Shown here: in pieces, positions 54,983-62,232 of the stretch
Layout: each line of letters begins with the position of its first letter
Numbering within the stretch: the stretch's first letter is position 1
NCBI RefSeq assembly: GCF_027571385.1
Contig: NZ_CP085636.1
Span: forward strand, 124,001-188,000
Direction: 5' to 3'
From: Shewanella sp. MTB7
GTDB lineage: Bacteria > Pseudomonadota > Gammaproteobacteria > Enterobacterales > Shewanellaceae
Length of the DNA stretch: 64,000 bases
Notes under the pieces: generated by a model
What the model was told of the DNA's origin: nothing
The model's database searches: none
What the model saw: the letters and a program-made list of their open reading frames with translations, nothing else
Position numbers and translations under genes: made by a program

Positions 54983-55237
54983 TTACAATGAAAGATTTAA
55001 TTGCCGAATAAGCTTCTTTTGTTGTGCGGGTTCCATTCGTTGCACCATATCGATGAGCAGGTCGTTTGTTTGCTGCAGGCTTGGGTTCAAGGTTTTCTCA
55101 TATGACCAGGATGCTACAAACGAGTGACTACACTTTGGGTTGGTGCAAATGCAGTAAAATTTGGCGTAGCCAGGCATTGCATCCTTTGTGCTTTGAATGA
55201 TTGATTTACTGCCGCATACATTACAGGTTATACGCAT
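54983..55237 (-). CDS. ogr: Ogr/Delta-type zinc-finger late gene activator
   Basis: 84 residues. CNVC near the N-terminus and CICTNPKC (residues about 30-37) supply the zinc cysteines; FYC.C.N..CSHSFVAS is the Ogr/Delta signature. These small proteins activate P2-type late promoters through the RNA polymerase alpha subunit. Transcribed with the replication gene upstream (12 bases apart), so late activation would follow early expression. Confidence 0.88.
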   Translation of the reverse strand: MRITCNVCGSKSIIQSTKDAMPGYAKFYCICTNPKCSHSFVASWSYEKTLNPSLQQTNDLLIDMVQRMEPAQQKKLIRQLNLSL

Positions 55238-55249
55238 TCACTGTCCTTT

Positions 55250-56194
55250 CTAAAAGAATTCAAACTCATGATCATCTTCATCTAGCTGATGTTCGAACCA
55301 CAACTGACCCTCTCTGAGCCACCAAACTTTACCCCTGTCAGTCAATATTCCTGAGCCGTTGGCGATTTGGTCTAATGTATGGGGATCTGTTACCCCGTTA
55401 GAGGCTAATTCTCTAAAGTTATCCTCTGAAATTTGATGTCTCGGACGGCTTGAAATGGCGCCTGTACAGTTATTCCTACAAGTCCAAGGTAGAGCAGAAG
55501 CGACAGGCAAAGGCGACAAGCCCGAATGCTGTGGTTGCTTCCACCTTGGCATTTTTTTCTTAAGTTCTTTCTTGCTCATGCGCTCATTTTCTGGCATTTG
55601 ACGTGCATCAAAAAAGAACAAAGCTCGACGTTTCTTAAGGGCTTGGTAAGCGTCTTTCTCAGTGTCGGAGGCACCTCGTAATGTCCATTTTTCTCCGCGC
55701 GTGATGATGTTTCGATGTTGCCCGAACGCTATCCCGTCAAGCCCTTGCACCCGCTTGACCACTTCGCCGTACTCATTACCACATTCGGTAATGTCATAGC
55801 TCAGCGTTAGCTTTGCGGTTTTCATTGCAGCTTCAAAGCCTTTCCAATCCGATGCGCAAGCAGCAGATTTAGCGGCTTCTATTTCAGGAGATTGTGGACC
55901 AACCTTGATACGTCTTAACTCGCGCCACACTTGTACGGATTCAGTGCCATAGAATTGAAATTGACGTAGGTGATATCGGCTGGCCCACGCTCTCGCAAAT
56001 TTTGCGCCCTCAGAAACCTCAACGTTGGCTTCTAAATCCAATTCACCTTGCATGAACTCACCTTCAATGTTTTTTGACAGGTACTTAATGACGTAACCCA
56101 CAGCACCTCGCTTATCGATAGGCTTTATGTCTAACCGTTTTTCCTTTGCGCCTTTTTCATGGCCATCAACTTGGAAAGCATATCTGGTCACCAA
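55250..56194 (-). pseudogene. replication gene A, C-terminal part (tyrosine motif)
   Basis: 314 codons from a TTG that is not a convincing start. The RGAVGYVIKYLSKNIEG segment (about residues 30-46) is the Y-x3-Y active-site pair of P2 gpA-type HUH endonucleases; the rest continues the gpA family (QFYGTESVQVWRELRRIK). It is out of frame by one base with the ORF upstream, which carries the HUH metal site. Together 774 codons, the normal length for gpA. With one more A in the AAAAA run at 56195-56199 the two would read through as ...FKKLVTRYAF.... Confidence 0.85.
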
Positions 56195-57570
56195 TTTTTG
56201 AAGGTTTCCTCATGCTCAGGCTGAATAAACGTGCACATGTGCCAGTGTGGCGTTCCGTCCTTATGAGGCTCAGCGACACGAATGCCAGGAATGTTAATCC
56301 CTCGGTAATCCAAAGCCGAACGGAGTTTGGCGAACTGTTTGACCAGGTATTCTTGCGCGACTTTATAATTGGTCATGTTCCACTTGTATGAGTTAGCGTG
56401 GTATTTGCTTGGACAGGTAATGGTGATCATAAAACCAATCATTCCGGCGTCCTTAGCCATTTCCTCAACACCACGGCGACGAACAACGAGTTCGACTAAA
56501 CGATTTGATGGGTTGGCATTACCCGCCATAGCGGCCTCGACCAATGGCAAGACCACACCTTCATCATTTTCAATCATGGTGTCTTCTAGCCACTTCATGG
56601 CACTTTTTTGTTGCTGAATAAATTCTTGAAGTGTTTCCTCGCTGACGTATGGGCGCGAGTCAGATACCAATCCCGCTGCAACGTTCATGTGTTCACAGCA
56701 CAAGTCACGCATTCTGTTTAATTGTTTTCCCCACCATTTGGGACAGGTCATGCGCAGAAGTCCGCATTCAGCAGCAGCTAAAACATGGTCTCGTTTTACT
56801 GCGGCTAAGTAAGGCGGAATGATGTCCCATTGTTCACACAGTGTGGCTGCTGCAAAGTAGGCGGTGAAGCGTCTATCTTCCCCCGTCTTTTCCTTCGCCT
56901 CTAATGCAACTTGCATGACGTTGTAAGCAATTCTATTTGCCACAGCCGTCATACGTTTACTTTTGCGCTGGCGTAGCAGTTCATAACCTAAAAATGGGGG
57001 GTGAATGTCTTGCTCTACTTCGTCGTTATAGTGCTTATCATCGCGGTCAATACCCATAATGATGCTGACAAATGACACGTCACTTGCAGGCATAAGCTTT
57101 CGTGGCGCCTTAAACCTGATGGCGGGTTTAATTTCTTCTTCGTCGTTTTCATCACCACCAACAGGTTGCAGATATGGCAGTTTGTAGAACGGATAACTTT
57201 TCCACACGAGTAGCATTTGTTGCAGTCTTTTACTGACTAAAAGGAGGGCGTTATCGCGCCCCTCTCTTTTTTCATCTGTGTAAAAATCTTTCATGAGGCT
57301 ATTGCGGATACGATGAGGCAACGGCGCGATAAGCTCTCTAATCATAGGGAGCTCAATGGCTCTTTTAGGGCGGTTGAAAATCGACTCGTACAGTGCTTCT
57401 ATGTCTACTGGCGGCGAGGGGTTAACGGCTTCGTCTTCCCATAAATCGACCGCCCAAAGATTAGGCTTTAATCCTGTCCTGACGGGTAGATTATCAGGCA
57501 TAGGGGAAGGCAAGTTATTTAACCTGTAGGGCTTTTTAGGGCGAGAAGTTAATACCTGAGCATTAATCAT
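56188..57570 (-). pseudogene. replication gene A, N-terminal part (HUH motif)
   Basis: 460 codons. It contains the gpA N-terminal domain (LPHRIRNSLMKDFYTDEKREGR..., MQVALEAKEKTGEDRRFTAY, MRDLCCEHMNVAAGLV) and near its end the HUH metal site in GTPHWHMCTFIQP, then stops at TTC AAA AAT TGG TGA. gpA nicks the phage origin and stays linked to the 5' end for rolling-circle replication; both HUH and tyrosines are needed, so the protein would be dead unless frameshifting restores it. Confidence 0.87.
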
Positions 57571-57613
57571 GTGCGTGAATTAATGCTCAGGTGAACAAGG
57601 AGACTAAGCAGGT

Positions 57614-57844
57614 TCAACGTGCTGCCTTCACTTTCTCAATGGTTCTGCGAATGCCTTTGGCGAGATTGATCAACCCTTTACCGTGCGCTTGATAGTAAAG
57701 ACAATCAAGCGCGCCGCGCTCAGCAGCCATGCCGAGTGCCGAGTCAGTGGAGCGTTCGACACGGTCAATGACCATTGCGTGGCGCAACATAACCTTATGG
57801 TGACGGTAGTGTTTTAGAAGATGATTAAATTCAGGGTTTTTCAT
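57614..57844 (-). CDS. hypothetical early phage protein
   Basis: 76 residues, basic and helical (NHLLKHYRHHKVMLRHAMVIDRVERSTDSALGMAAERGALDCLYYQAHGKG...). No family recognised. It lies between the exonuclease gene, which it overlaps by 14 bases, and gene A in the early operon. Confidence 0.6.
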   Translation of the reverse strand: MKNPEFNHLLKHYRHHKVMLRHAMVIDRVERSTDSALGMAAERGALDCLYYQAHGKGLINLAKGIRRTIEKVKAAR

Positions 57845-58466
57845 TGCTACGCCTCGCCATTTTGAGGATCACTTCACGTGTTAATTGACAATCTTCAAGC
57901 GCACGATGACGTGTAGATGGGAGTTCAATACCCATTTGCTTTGCTGCATTTTCGAGTGAATGCCATTTGTATTCACCATAGGCGTTGTTCCAATCTCCCC
58001 TGAATTGGGCATAATTCAACATGGCGCAGTGCCAACGATTCGTATTATCTGAATGCTGCCGTATGCATGGGACTAATTGACATTCAACTGTGAAAGGCAT
58101 GGTTATATGCAGTGTTGATAGCAATAGCCTCAAATCGAATGAAGCATTCCAAGCAACAATTTCACGCCCGAGAGTGGTCTCTAAAAGATCTATTAATACA
58201 AGATTAAATTCAGGTGCGTTTTCAACCATGTCATTAGTGATCCCGTGTATAGCAATAACTTCATCAGGGATTGGTGTAGTGGGCTTAACTAGGGTGTTCA
58301 TAATGATGTTGCCAGTGGCTAACTCAATAGCGGCAACCTCGACAACCTCACAGCCCCATTCAAGACCTGTCGTTTCTGTATCAAGAATGATGGCGTTTGA
58401 GGATATCCATTTTTTGGCTATTTCAGCGGCATAGATGCTTTCGACATTACTTTCACAGGTAGTCAT
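57831..58466 (-). CDS. DnaQ-like 3'-5' exonuclease (RNase T / Pol III epsilon fold)
   Basis: 211 residues. ExoI motif ILDTETTGLEWG (Asp and Glu), ExoII WNASFDLRLL, and the ExoIII His-Asp in HRALEDCQLT give the DEDDh catalytic set; the HGIT segment agrees. It trims 3' ends of DNA or RNA. Phage copies lie in early operons and may assist replication or host takeover. Overlaps its neighbours by 4 and 14 bases. Confidence 0.9.
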   Translation of the reverse strand: MTTCESNVESIYAAEIAKKWISSNAIILDTETTGLEWGCEVVEVAAIELATGNIIMNTLVKPTTPIPDEVIAIHGITNDMVENAPEFNLVLIDLLETTLGREIVAWNASFDLRLLLSTLHITMPFTVECQLVPCIRQHSDNTNRWHCAMLNYAQFRGDWNNAYGEYKWHSLENAAKQMGIELPSTRHRALEDCQLTREVILKMARRSNEKP

Positions 58467-58780
58467 GACGGCTCTCCAACTCGTGGGCTGTTAATGACAT
58501 AAGGAGCCTGAACTGCCTCTCTCAATTTCTTTATTAAGGCGTGTTCTTTTTCAGTTGCCGCCAATAACTTAACGCTGACGCATGACGGGCAGGCGACTAA
58601 ACACGTTTCATCCAATGCTTCGCACCCGTACCAGCCTTCTTTACCAGCTAAATCGATAATTTCATTAGTACTGCATCGCTTCTTAGCTAAAATAACGAGT
58701 TCCGATCCACACTTAGAGCAGCTGATGACGAAAGCCACATACGCTTTAATTTTTGATACTTCGATTGGGACGAGTTTCAT
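58463..58780 (-). CDS. hypothetical zinc-ribbon-like early protein
   Basis: 105 residues with CSKCG (residues about 20-24) and CPSC (about 65-68), four cysteines spaced as in a zinc ribbon, plus extra Cys (KRCST, GCEAL, CLVAC). Function unknown. Overlaps both neighbours by four bases in the early operon. Confidence 0.65.
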   Translation of the reverse strand: MKLVPIEVSKIKAYVAFVISCSKCGSELVILAKKRCSTNEIIDLAGKEGWYGCEALDETCLVACPSCVSVKLLAATEKEHALIKKLREAVQAPYVINSPRVGEPS

Positions 58781-59037
58781 GATTGCTGCTCCTTGCGGCC
58801 AGCCAGTAATTTATTGGCTTTATTTATGATGGTTTGCAGTGCTTCCTTACGAGAAGGTTGGCCGTTTTTGTCTGCGCGGTTTTTATCTCTTCGCTTTAGT
58901 TCTTCAAGTGCGCTTGTTGCGGCGAGCAGCGCTCCTTGTGGATCAAGCCTTAATTCACACTCAAGTATGCCTTTGCAATCGTTAACTGGGCCGTTAACAA
59001 GATGGGAAATAAAATAGGAAATCCTTTTATTGTTCAT
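58777..59037 (-). CDS. hypothetical early phage protein
   Basis: 86 residues: a helical, basic protein (LRLDPQGALLAATSALEELKRRDKNRADKNGQ). No family recognised. ATGA overlaps at both ends show it is translated with the operon. Confidence 0.65.
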   Translation of the reverse strand: MNNKRISYFISHLVNGPVNDCKGILECELRLDPQGALLAATSALEELKRRDKNRADKNGQPSRKEALQTIINKANKLLAGRKEQQS

Positions 59038-59207
59038 GATACTTCTCCGGTTAATTCTGAAACGCTGATACCAAGGCTTCTAGCTTCTTTGATGAGTGCT
59101 ATTTTTTGGCGGCATGCCAATTGATGACGGCTAGCATCCGTTGGCTTATCTCTATACTCGGCTTTTGGCCGTGGGGGATAGTTGCTGACTGAGTTCAGAA
59201 GATTCAT
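59034..59207 (-). CDS. hypothetical small early protein
   Basis: 57 residues, MNLLNSVSNYPPRPKAEYRD... ending RSLGISVSELTGEVS. Both ends overlap neighbours by ATGA, and the frame fills a gap of about 170 bases between two early genes, which makes it a likely real gene despite its size. The C-terminal half (CRQKIALIKEARSLGIS) could be a small helix pair. No family recognised. Confidence 0.65.
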   Translation of the reverse strand: MNLLNSVSNYPPRPKAEYRDKPTDASRHQLACRQKIALIKEARSLGISVSELTGEVS

Positions 59208-59440
59208 GCTGGTGCCCTTAGCGGAATGCGCAGTTTAGATTCGGCGTCTAACGCAAAAGCGTCAGCTCGTTCTTGATTGAACTCACCAATCTCACTTGAA
59301 TCGATATACTGAGCAATGCCCCATCCGTCATGATTGTCAGGCGTGTACGTGACACAAACTTGTTTAACGGGAAAGTTAACATTCCAGCGTGGACTGGATA
59401 CTGTGACAATACCGTGGGTAACTAAGAATAATTTAGCCAT
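59204..59440 (-). CDS. hypothetical early protein (intact copy)
   Basis: 78 residues starting MAKLFLVTHGIVTVSSPRW. No family recognised. A truncated homologue of its first 35 or so codons lies at 60693-60836, part of the duplicated block. The start overlaps nothing; three bases separate it from the upstream gene. Confidence 0.62.
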   Translation of the reverse strand: MAKLFLVTHGIVTVSSPRWNVNFPVKQVCVTYTPDNHDGWGIAQYIDSSEIGEFNQERADAFALDAESKLRIPLRAPA

Positions 59441-59443
59441 GGC

Positions 59444-59755
59444 TTAACTCCTCAGTTCGAAATGCAGCGCATCTTGCAAGCCGATTGCTTCTAGCAAATC
59501 AAGGCATAAGATACGTAACGTATTATCTTTGAGAACATCCTTAGCAACGCGGGATAGTCCGTATGCCATACCACTGTAATAATCGGAGCGGTTATTACAT
59601 TTGTTTAACGATGCAGCATTACGTTGATAGACATCGGCCATTAACCGACGCATGTCTAAATGTTGTTGATTGGTTAAATCGAATTCCCACTTGATTGCAG
59701 GAATGAATGCAGAGTTGCAAGCGGGTTGTTCTACTGCTAAGATCTGATTTATCAT
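59444..59755 (-). CDS. hypothetical early protein, copy 1
   Basis: 103 residues (MINQILAVEQ..., KWEFDLTNQQHLDMRRLMADVYQRNAASL). Helical, no family recognised. Its paralogue at 60840-61151 differs at ten positions, seven of them within residues 11-21. Early operon, directly after the 104-codon gene. Confidence 0.65.
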   Translation of the reverse strand: MINQILAVEQPACNSAFIPAIKWEFDLTNQQHLDMRRLMADVYQRNAASLNKCNNRSDYYSGMAYGLSRVAKDVLKDNTLRILCLDLLEAIGLQDALHFELRS

Positions 59756-59785
59756 TTTATACTTCCCTAAGTTATGAATTGATGC

Positions 59786-59817
59786 GCCATTTCAGCTCCA
59801 ACTGAAGTGGCTTTTTT
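59786..59817 (+). terminator. plus-strand terminator hairpin, copy 1
   Basis: GCCATTTCAG / CTGAAGTGGC, 6-nt loop, followed by TTTTTT on the plus strand. It lies between two minus-strand genes, so it would stop antisense transcripts. The copy at 61181 has a compensating base-pair change. Confidence 0.75.
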
Positions 59818-59828
59818 ATGTCTGTTGT

Positions 59829-60143
59829 TTAGTGTTTATTCGAAAGCCGTTTCGGCTTATGACTGAATTGTTCACGGCTCAACATCCCCCCTCCAAAAAC
59901 TTGATTAATTTCACCCAGTGCAATGATTGATAGCCTTATTTCCTCGCGTTCGTCATAACTCATTTCGTCAATAGACTTAGTGAGATACAGACTGGGTTTG
60001 AGCTTTGCACCAAACAAGATCATGGCTTTTTGTTGTTCAGTTAATCGGTCATATAAGCTGGCTACATGACTACGGCCTATCATTTCTCTAGCGGTATCAA
60101 ATGGGCTTGGTGTTTCTGGTATGTCGTTTGGAATGTTTGTCAT
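59829..60143 (-). CDS. hypothetical early protein, copy 1
   Basis: 104 residues (MTNIPNDIPETPSPFDTAREMIGR, LTEQQKAMILFGAKLKPSLYLTKS). The protein is identical to the copy at 61224-61538 while the DNA differs at several synonymous sites. No family recognised. Overlaps the Cox-like gene by four bases. Confidence 0.7.
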   Translation of the reverse strand: MTNIPNDIPETPSPFDTAREMIGRSHVASLYDRLTEQQKAMILFGAKLKPSLYLTKSIDEMSYDEREEIRLSIIALGEINQVFGGGMLSREQFSHKPKRLSNKH

Positions 60144-60403
60144 AGCGAATACTCAAGAGAAGGGGCCTTTATGTCCCACCCCGCAGCTTCTGCACATGCA
60201 AGAAACATTTGAAGACGATTGACATAACGAATTCTGCAATTTGGTGGTTTGAAGGTGGGAATTTGTCCTTTATCAGCTTGAGATTGAACAGTTGATAATG
60301 GCTGGTTTGTTATACGTGCGTATTCCTTCAATGTGATGGGAGTAACATCTGGTTGAAAAATAGTTCGTGGCCTTTGGTCGTTCTTATCTGCATTTTCTGT
60401 CAT
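60140..60403 (-). CDS. Cox/excisionase-like regulator, copy 1
   Basis: 87 residues. VTPITLKEYARITNQPLSTVQSQADKGQIPTF is a winged-helix/excisionase-type DNA-binding segment, and the length and place (first gene of the early operon, divergent from the repressor) match P2 Cox, which represses the repressor promoter and directs excision. Differs from copy 2 in only a few N-terminal residues. Confidence 0.75.
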   Translation of the reverse strand: MTENADKNDQRPRTIFQPDVTPITLKEYARITNQPLSTVQSQADKGQIPTFKPPNCRIRYVNRLQMFLACAEAAGWDIKAPSLEYSL

Positions 60404-60474
60404 CTGAGGTATCCTTTGTAAGTTTGGCTACTTAGTTTTAAATAGGTCTAAGTGGTTTCCATCAAGTAGTGCGG

Positions 60475-60503
60475 ATAATGCCATCGAATAATGCGGGAGT
60501 CAA
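60475..60503 (-). promoter_or_regulatory. early promoter and operator of switch 1
   Basis: Minus strand TTGACT (60503-60498), 17-base spacer, CATTAT (60480-60475). Two direct GCATTAT copies (60494-60488 and 60481-60475) overlap the spacer and the -10, as expected for repressor operators. Confidence 0.7.
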
Positions 60504-60505
60504 TA

Positions 60506-60763
60506 ATGGATTTCAATGAAAAACTTAGAGCGATAATCAAAGAGGAGCGACTTTCCCAAAGAGAGTTTGCAGAGTTAACTGGAATTTCAACATCCTCACT
60601 TGAAAAATACCTTTCAGGGAGGCAGGAGCCAAAAACGAGTGCAACCATAAAAATTGTGAACCACGTAATGTTTGAGAAATACACTCTCTGGCTCATGACC
60701 GGAAAGACAAAGCCTGAATATGGTCAAGTTTGCCCGGCTTGTACTCAACACAAACTTGTTTAA
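60506..60763 (+). CDS. C-type phage repressor 1 (helix-turn-helix)
   Basis: 85 residues from ATG 60506 with GGGAG six bases upstream; an ATG five codons earlier lies over the operator and is less likely. LSQREFAELTGISTSSLEKYLSGRQEP is an HTH like the short P2 C repressors, then FEKYTLWLMTGKTKPEYGQVCPAC. The last residues (CTQHKLV) are encoded by DNA belonging to the duplicated 78-codon gene, so its C-terminus was replaced at the junction. Roughly half of its residues agree with repressor 2. Confidence 0.82.
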   Translation: MDFNEKLRAIIKEERLSQREFAELTGISTSSLEKYLSGRQEPKTSATIKIVNHVMFEKYTLWLMTGKTKPEYGQVCPACTQHKLV

Positions 60764-60836
60764 CCGGATAATGAACCGACCAGCGTGCATCGGATACTGT
60801 GACGGTTCCGTAGGTAACTCTGAATGATTTAGCCAT
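60693..60836 (-). pseudogene. truncated hybrid copy of the 78-codon early gene
   Basis: 47 codons: residues 1-35 (MAKSFRVTYGTVTVSDARW...) are homologous to the intact gene at 59204-59440, after which the frame runs into antisense of repressor 1 and stops. The change-over is at about 60737. Probably non-functional. Confidence 0.8.
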
Positions 60837-60839
60837 GGC

Positions 60840-61151
60840 TTAACTCCTCAGTTCGAAATGCAGCGTATCTTGCAAGCCGATTGCTTCTAGCAAATCAAGG
60901 CATAAGATACGTAACGTATTATCTTTGAGAACATCCTTAGCGACGCGGGACAGGCAATATGCCATCCCACTGTAATAATCGGAGCGGTTATTACATTTAC
61001 TTAACGATGCAGCGTTACGTTGATAGACATCAGCCATTAATCGCCGCATATCGAGATGCTGCTGATTGGTTAAATCGAATTCCCACTTGATTGTGGGAGT
61101 AAGTACAGGATTGCAAACGGATTGTTCTACTGCTAAGATCTGATTTATCAT
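60840..61151 (-). CDS. hypothetical early protein, copy 2
   Basis: 103 residues, paralogue of the protein at 59444-59755. Differences cluster near residues 11-21 (SVCNPVLTPT against PACNSAFIPA), with the core kept. No family recognised. Confidence 0.65.
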   Translation of the reverse strand: MINQILAVEQSVCNPVLTPTIKWEFDLTNQQHLDMRRLMADVYQRNAASLSKCNNRSDYYSGMAYCLSRVAKDVLKDNTLRILCLDLLEAIGLQDTLHFELRS

Positions 61152-61180
61152 TTTTATTCTCCAGAATAATTAAATGGTTT

Positions 61181-61212
61181 GCCATTTTAGTTACCGCTAA
61201 AGTGGCTTTTTT
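61181..61212 (+). terminator. plus-strand terminator hairpin, copy 2
   Basis: GCCATTTTAG / CTAAAGTGGC around TTACCG, then TTTTTT. Here it would stop repressor 1 transcripts before they run antisense into the second cox-like operon. A C-G pair of copy 1 is T-A here. Confidence 0.78.
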
Positions 61213-61223
61213 ATGTCTGTTGT

Positions 61224-61538
61224 TTAGTGTTTATTCGAAAGTCGTTTCGGCTTATGACTGAATTGTTCACGGCTCAACATCCCCCCTCCAAAAACTTGAT
61301 TAATTTCACCCAGTGCAATGATTGATAGCCTTATTTCCTCGCGTTCGTCATAACTCATTTCGTCAATAGACTTGGTGAGATACAGACTGGGTTTGAGCTT
61401 TGCACCAAACAAGATCATGGCTTTTTGTTGTTCAGTTAATCGGTCATATAAACTGGCTACATGACTACGGCCTATCATTTCCCTAGCAGTATCAAATGGG
61501 CTTGGTGTTTCTGGTATGTCGTTTGGAATGTTTGTCAT
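61224..61538 (-). CDS. hypothetical early protein, copy 2
   Basis: 104 residues, amino-acid identical to the copy at 59829-60143 despite several silent changes, which argues that the protein is under selection. No family recognised. Confidence 0.7.
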   Translation of the reverse strand: MTNIPNDIPETPSPFDTAREMIGRSHVASLYDRLTEQQKAMILFGAKLKPSLYLTKSIDEMSYDEREEIRLSIIALGEINQVFGGGMLSREQFSHKPKRLSNKH

Positions 61539-61798
61539 AGTGAATACTCAAGAGAAGGGGCCTTTATGTCCCACCCCGCAGCTTCTGCACATGCAAGAAA
61601 CATTTGAAGACGATTGACATAACGAATTCTGCAATTTGGTGGTTTGAAGGTGGGAATTTGTCCTTTATCAGCTTGAGATTGAACAGTTGATAATGGCTGG
61701 TTTGTTATACGTGCGTATTCCTTCAATGTGATGGGAGTAACATCTGGTTGAAAAATAGTTCGTGGCCTTTGGTCGTTCTTATCTGTATCTCCTGTCAT
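61535..61798 (-). CDS. Cox/excisionase-like regulator, copy 2
   Basis: 87 residues, differing from copy 1 only near residues 3-5. Same HTH (TLKEYARITNQPLSTVQS). Being next to the second repressor and the integrase, this copy is the more likely partner of the integrase for excision. Confidence 0.75.
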   Translation of the reverse strand: MTGDTDKNDQRPRTIFQPDVTPITLKEYARITNQPLSTVQSQADKGQIPTFKPPNCRIRYVNRLQMFLACAEAAGWDIKAPSLEYSL

Positions 61799-61856
61799 TT
61801 GCTGTATCCTTTATAGGTTTGTGTTGTTGGGTTTATATCAGTTTTAATAAGCCTGT

Positions 61857-61903
61857 TCCGACACATATTACGGATAGTATCCGACACATATGTCAGAGGT
61901 CAA
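61857..61903 (-). promoter_or_regulatory. early promoter and operator of switch 2
   Basis: Minus strand TTGACC (61903-61898), 18-base spacer, TACTAT (61879-61874). TCCGACACATAT occurs twice on the plus strand (61857-61868 and 61880-61891), 23 bases apart, flanking the -10; a CGGATA-G-TATCCG palindrome lies between them. Unlike the operator words of switch 1. Confidence 0.75.
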
Positions 61904-61905
61904 CT

Positions 61906-62187
61906 ATGGAATTAAGTGAAAGGTTAAAAAAAATGATTCAAGGAGAGGGGTTAACTCAAGGAGAGTTTGCCTGTGAACTAGGTGTATCAAGGCGTTCAGT
62001 TGAGCGCTACGTTGCAGGTGACAGCATTCCTTCAGGTGAGTTTTATGAAAAACTTGCTAAGCATGTCACATTTAGTAAATACACCATGTGGTTACTTACT
62101 GATGACGTTCAACCTCAGTCCGGACAGATTTGCCCGGCTTTCTCAACTCAAGATACGCAAGGTTCTGTAAAGAAAAAAGCTTATTAA
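61906..62187 (+). CDS. C-type phage repressor 2 (helix-turn-helix)
   Basis: 93 residues from ATG 61906 with AGAGG upstream; a longer frame to 61762 runs back over the operator and cox gene. LTQGEFACELGVSRRSVERYVAGDSIP is the HTH; FSKYTMWLLTDDVQPQSGQICPAF parallels repressor 1, followed by a natural-looking 14-residue tail. It is close to P2 C in size and should hold lysogeny by silencing the second early promoter. Confidence 0.84.
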   Translation: MELSERLKKMIQGEGLTQGEFACELGVSRRSVERYVAGDSIPSGEFYEKLAKHVTFSKYTMWLLTDDVQPQSGQICPAFSTQDTQGSVKKKAY

Positions 62188-62232
62188 TCAATGCTGAAGC
62201 GTTTTATCGCTGGCAGATGCAAGGGGGCTACT

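Larger units (their letters stand above)
59341..60425 (-). repeat. early-region duplication, copy 1
   Basis: Homologous to 60737-61820 at an offset of 1395-1396 bases. It covers the 5' part of the 78-codon gene, the 103-, 104- and 87-codon genes, and stops in the leader of the Cox-like gene, just before the operator/repressor region. Confidence 0.9.
60737..61820 (-). repeat. early-region duplication, copy 2
   Basis: Second copy of the block at 59341-60425. Starts abruptly inside repressor 1's 3' end and stops before the second operator region. Confidence 0.9.

Noticed and set aside
56188..56210. Programmed frameshift in gene A
   Set aside because: The C AAA AAT context is not a standard slippery heptamer; a one-base deletion in the A-run is simpler. 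Kept only as an alternative.
61762..61905. N-terminal extension of repressor 2
   Set aside because: It would run back across the operator repeats and the cox-like gene start; AGAGG plus ATG at 61906 fits the family.
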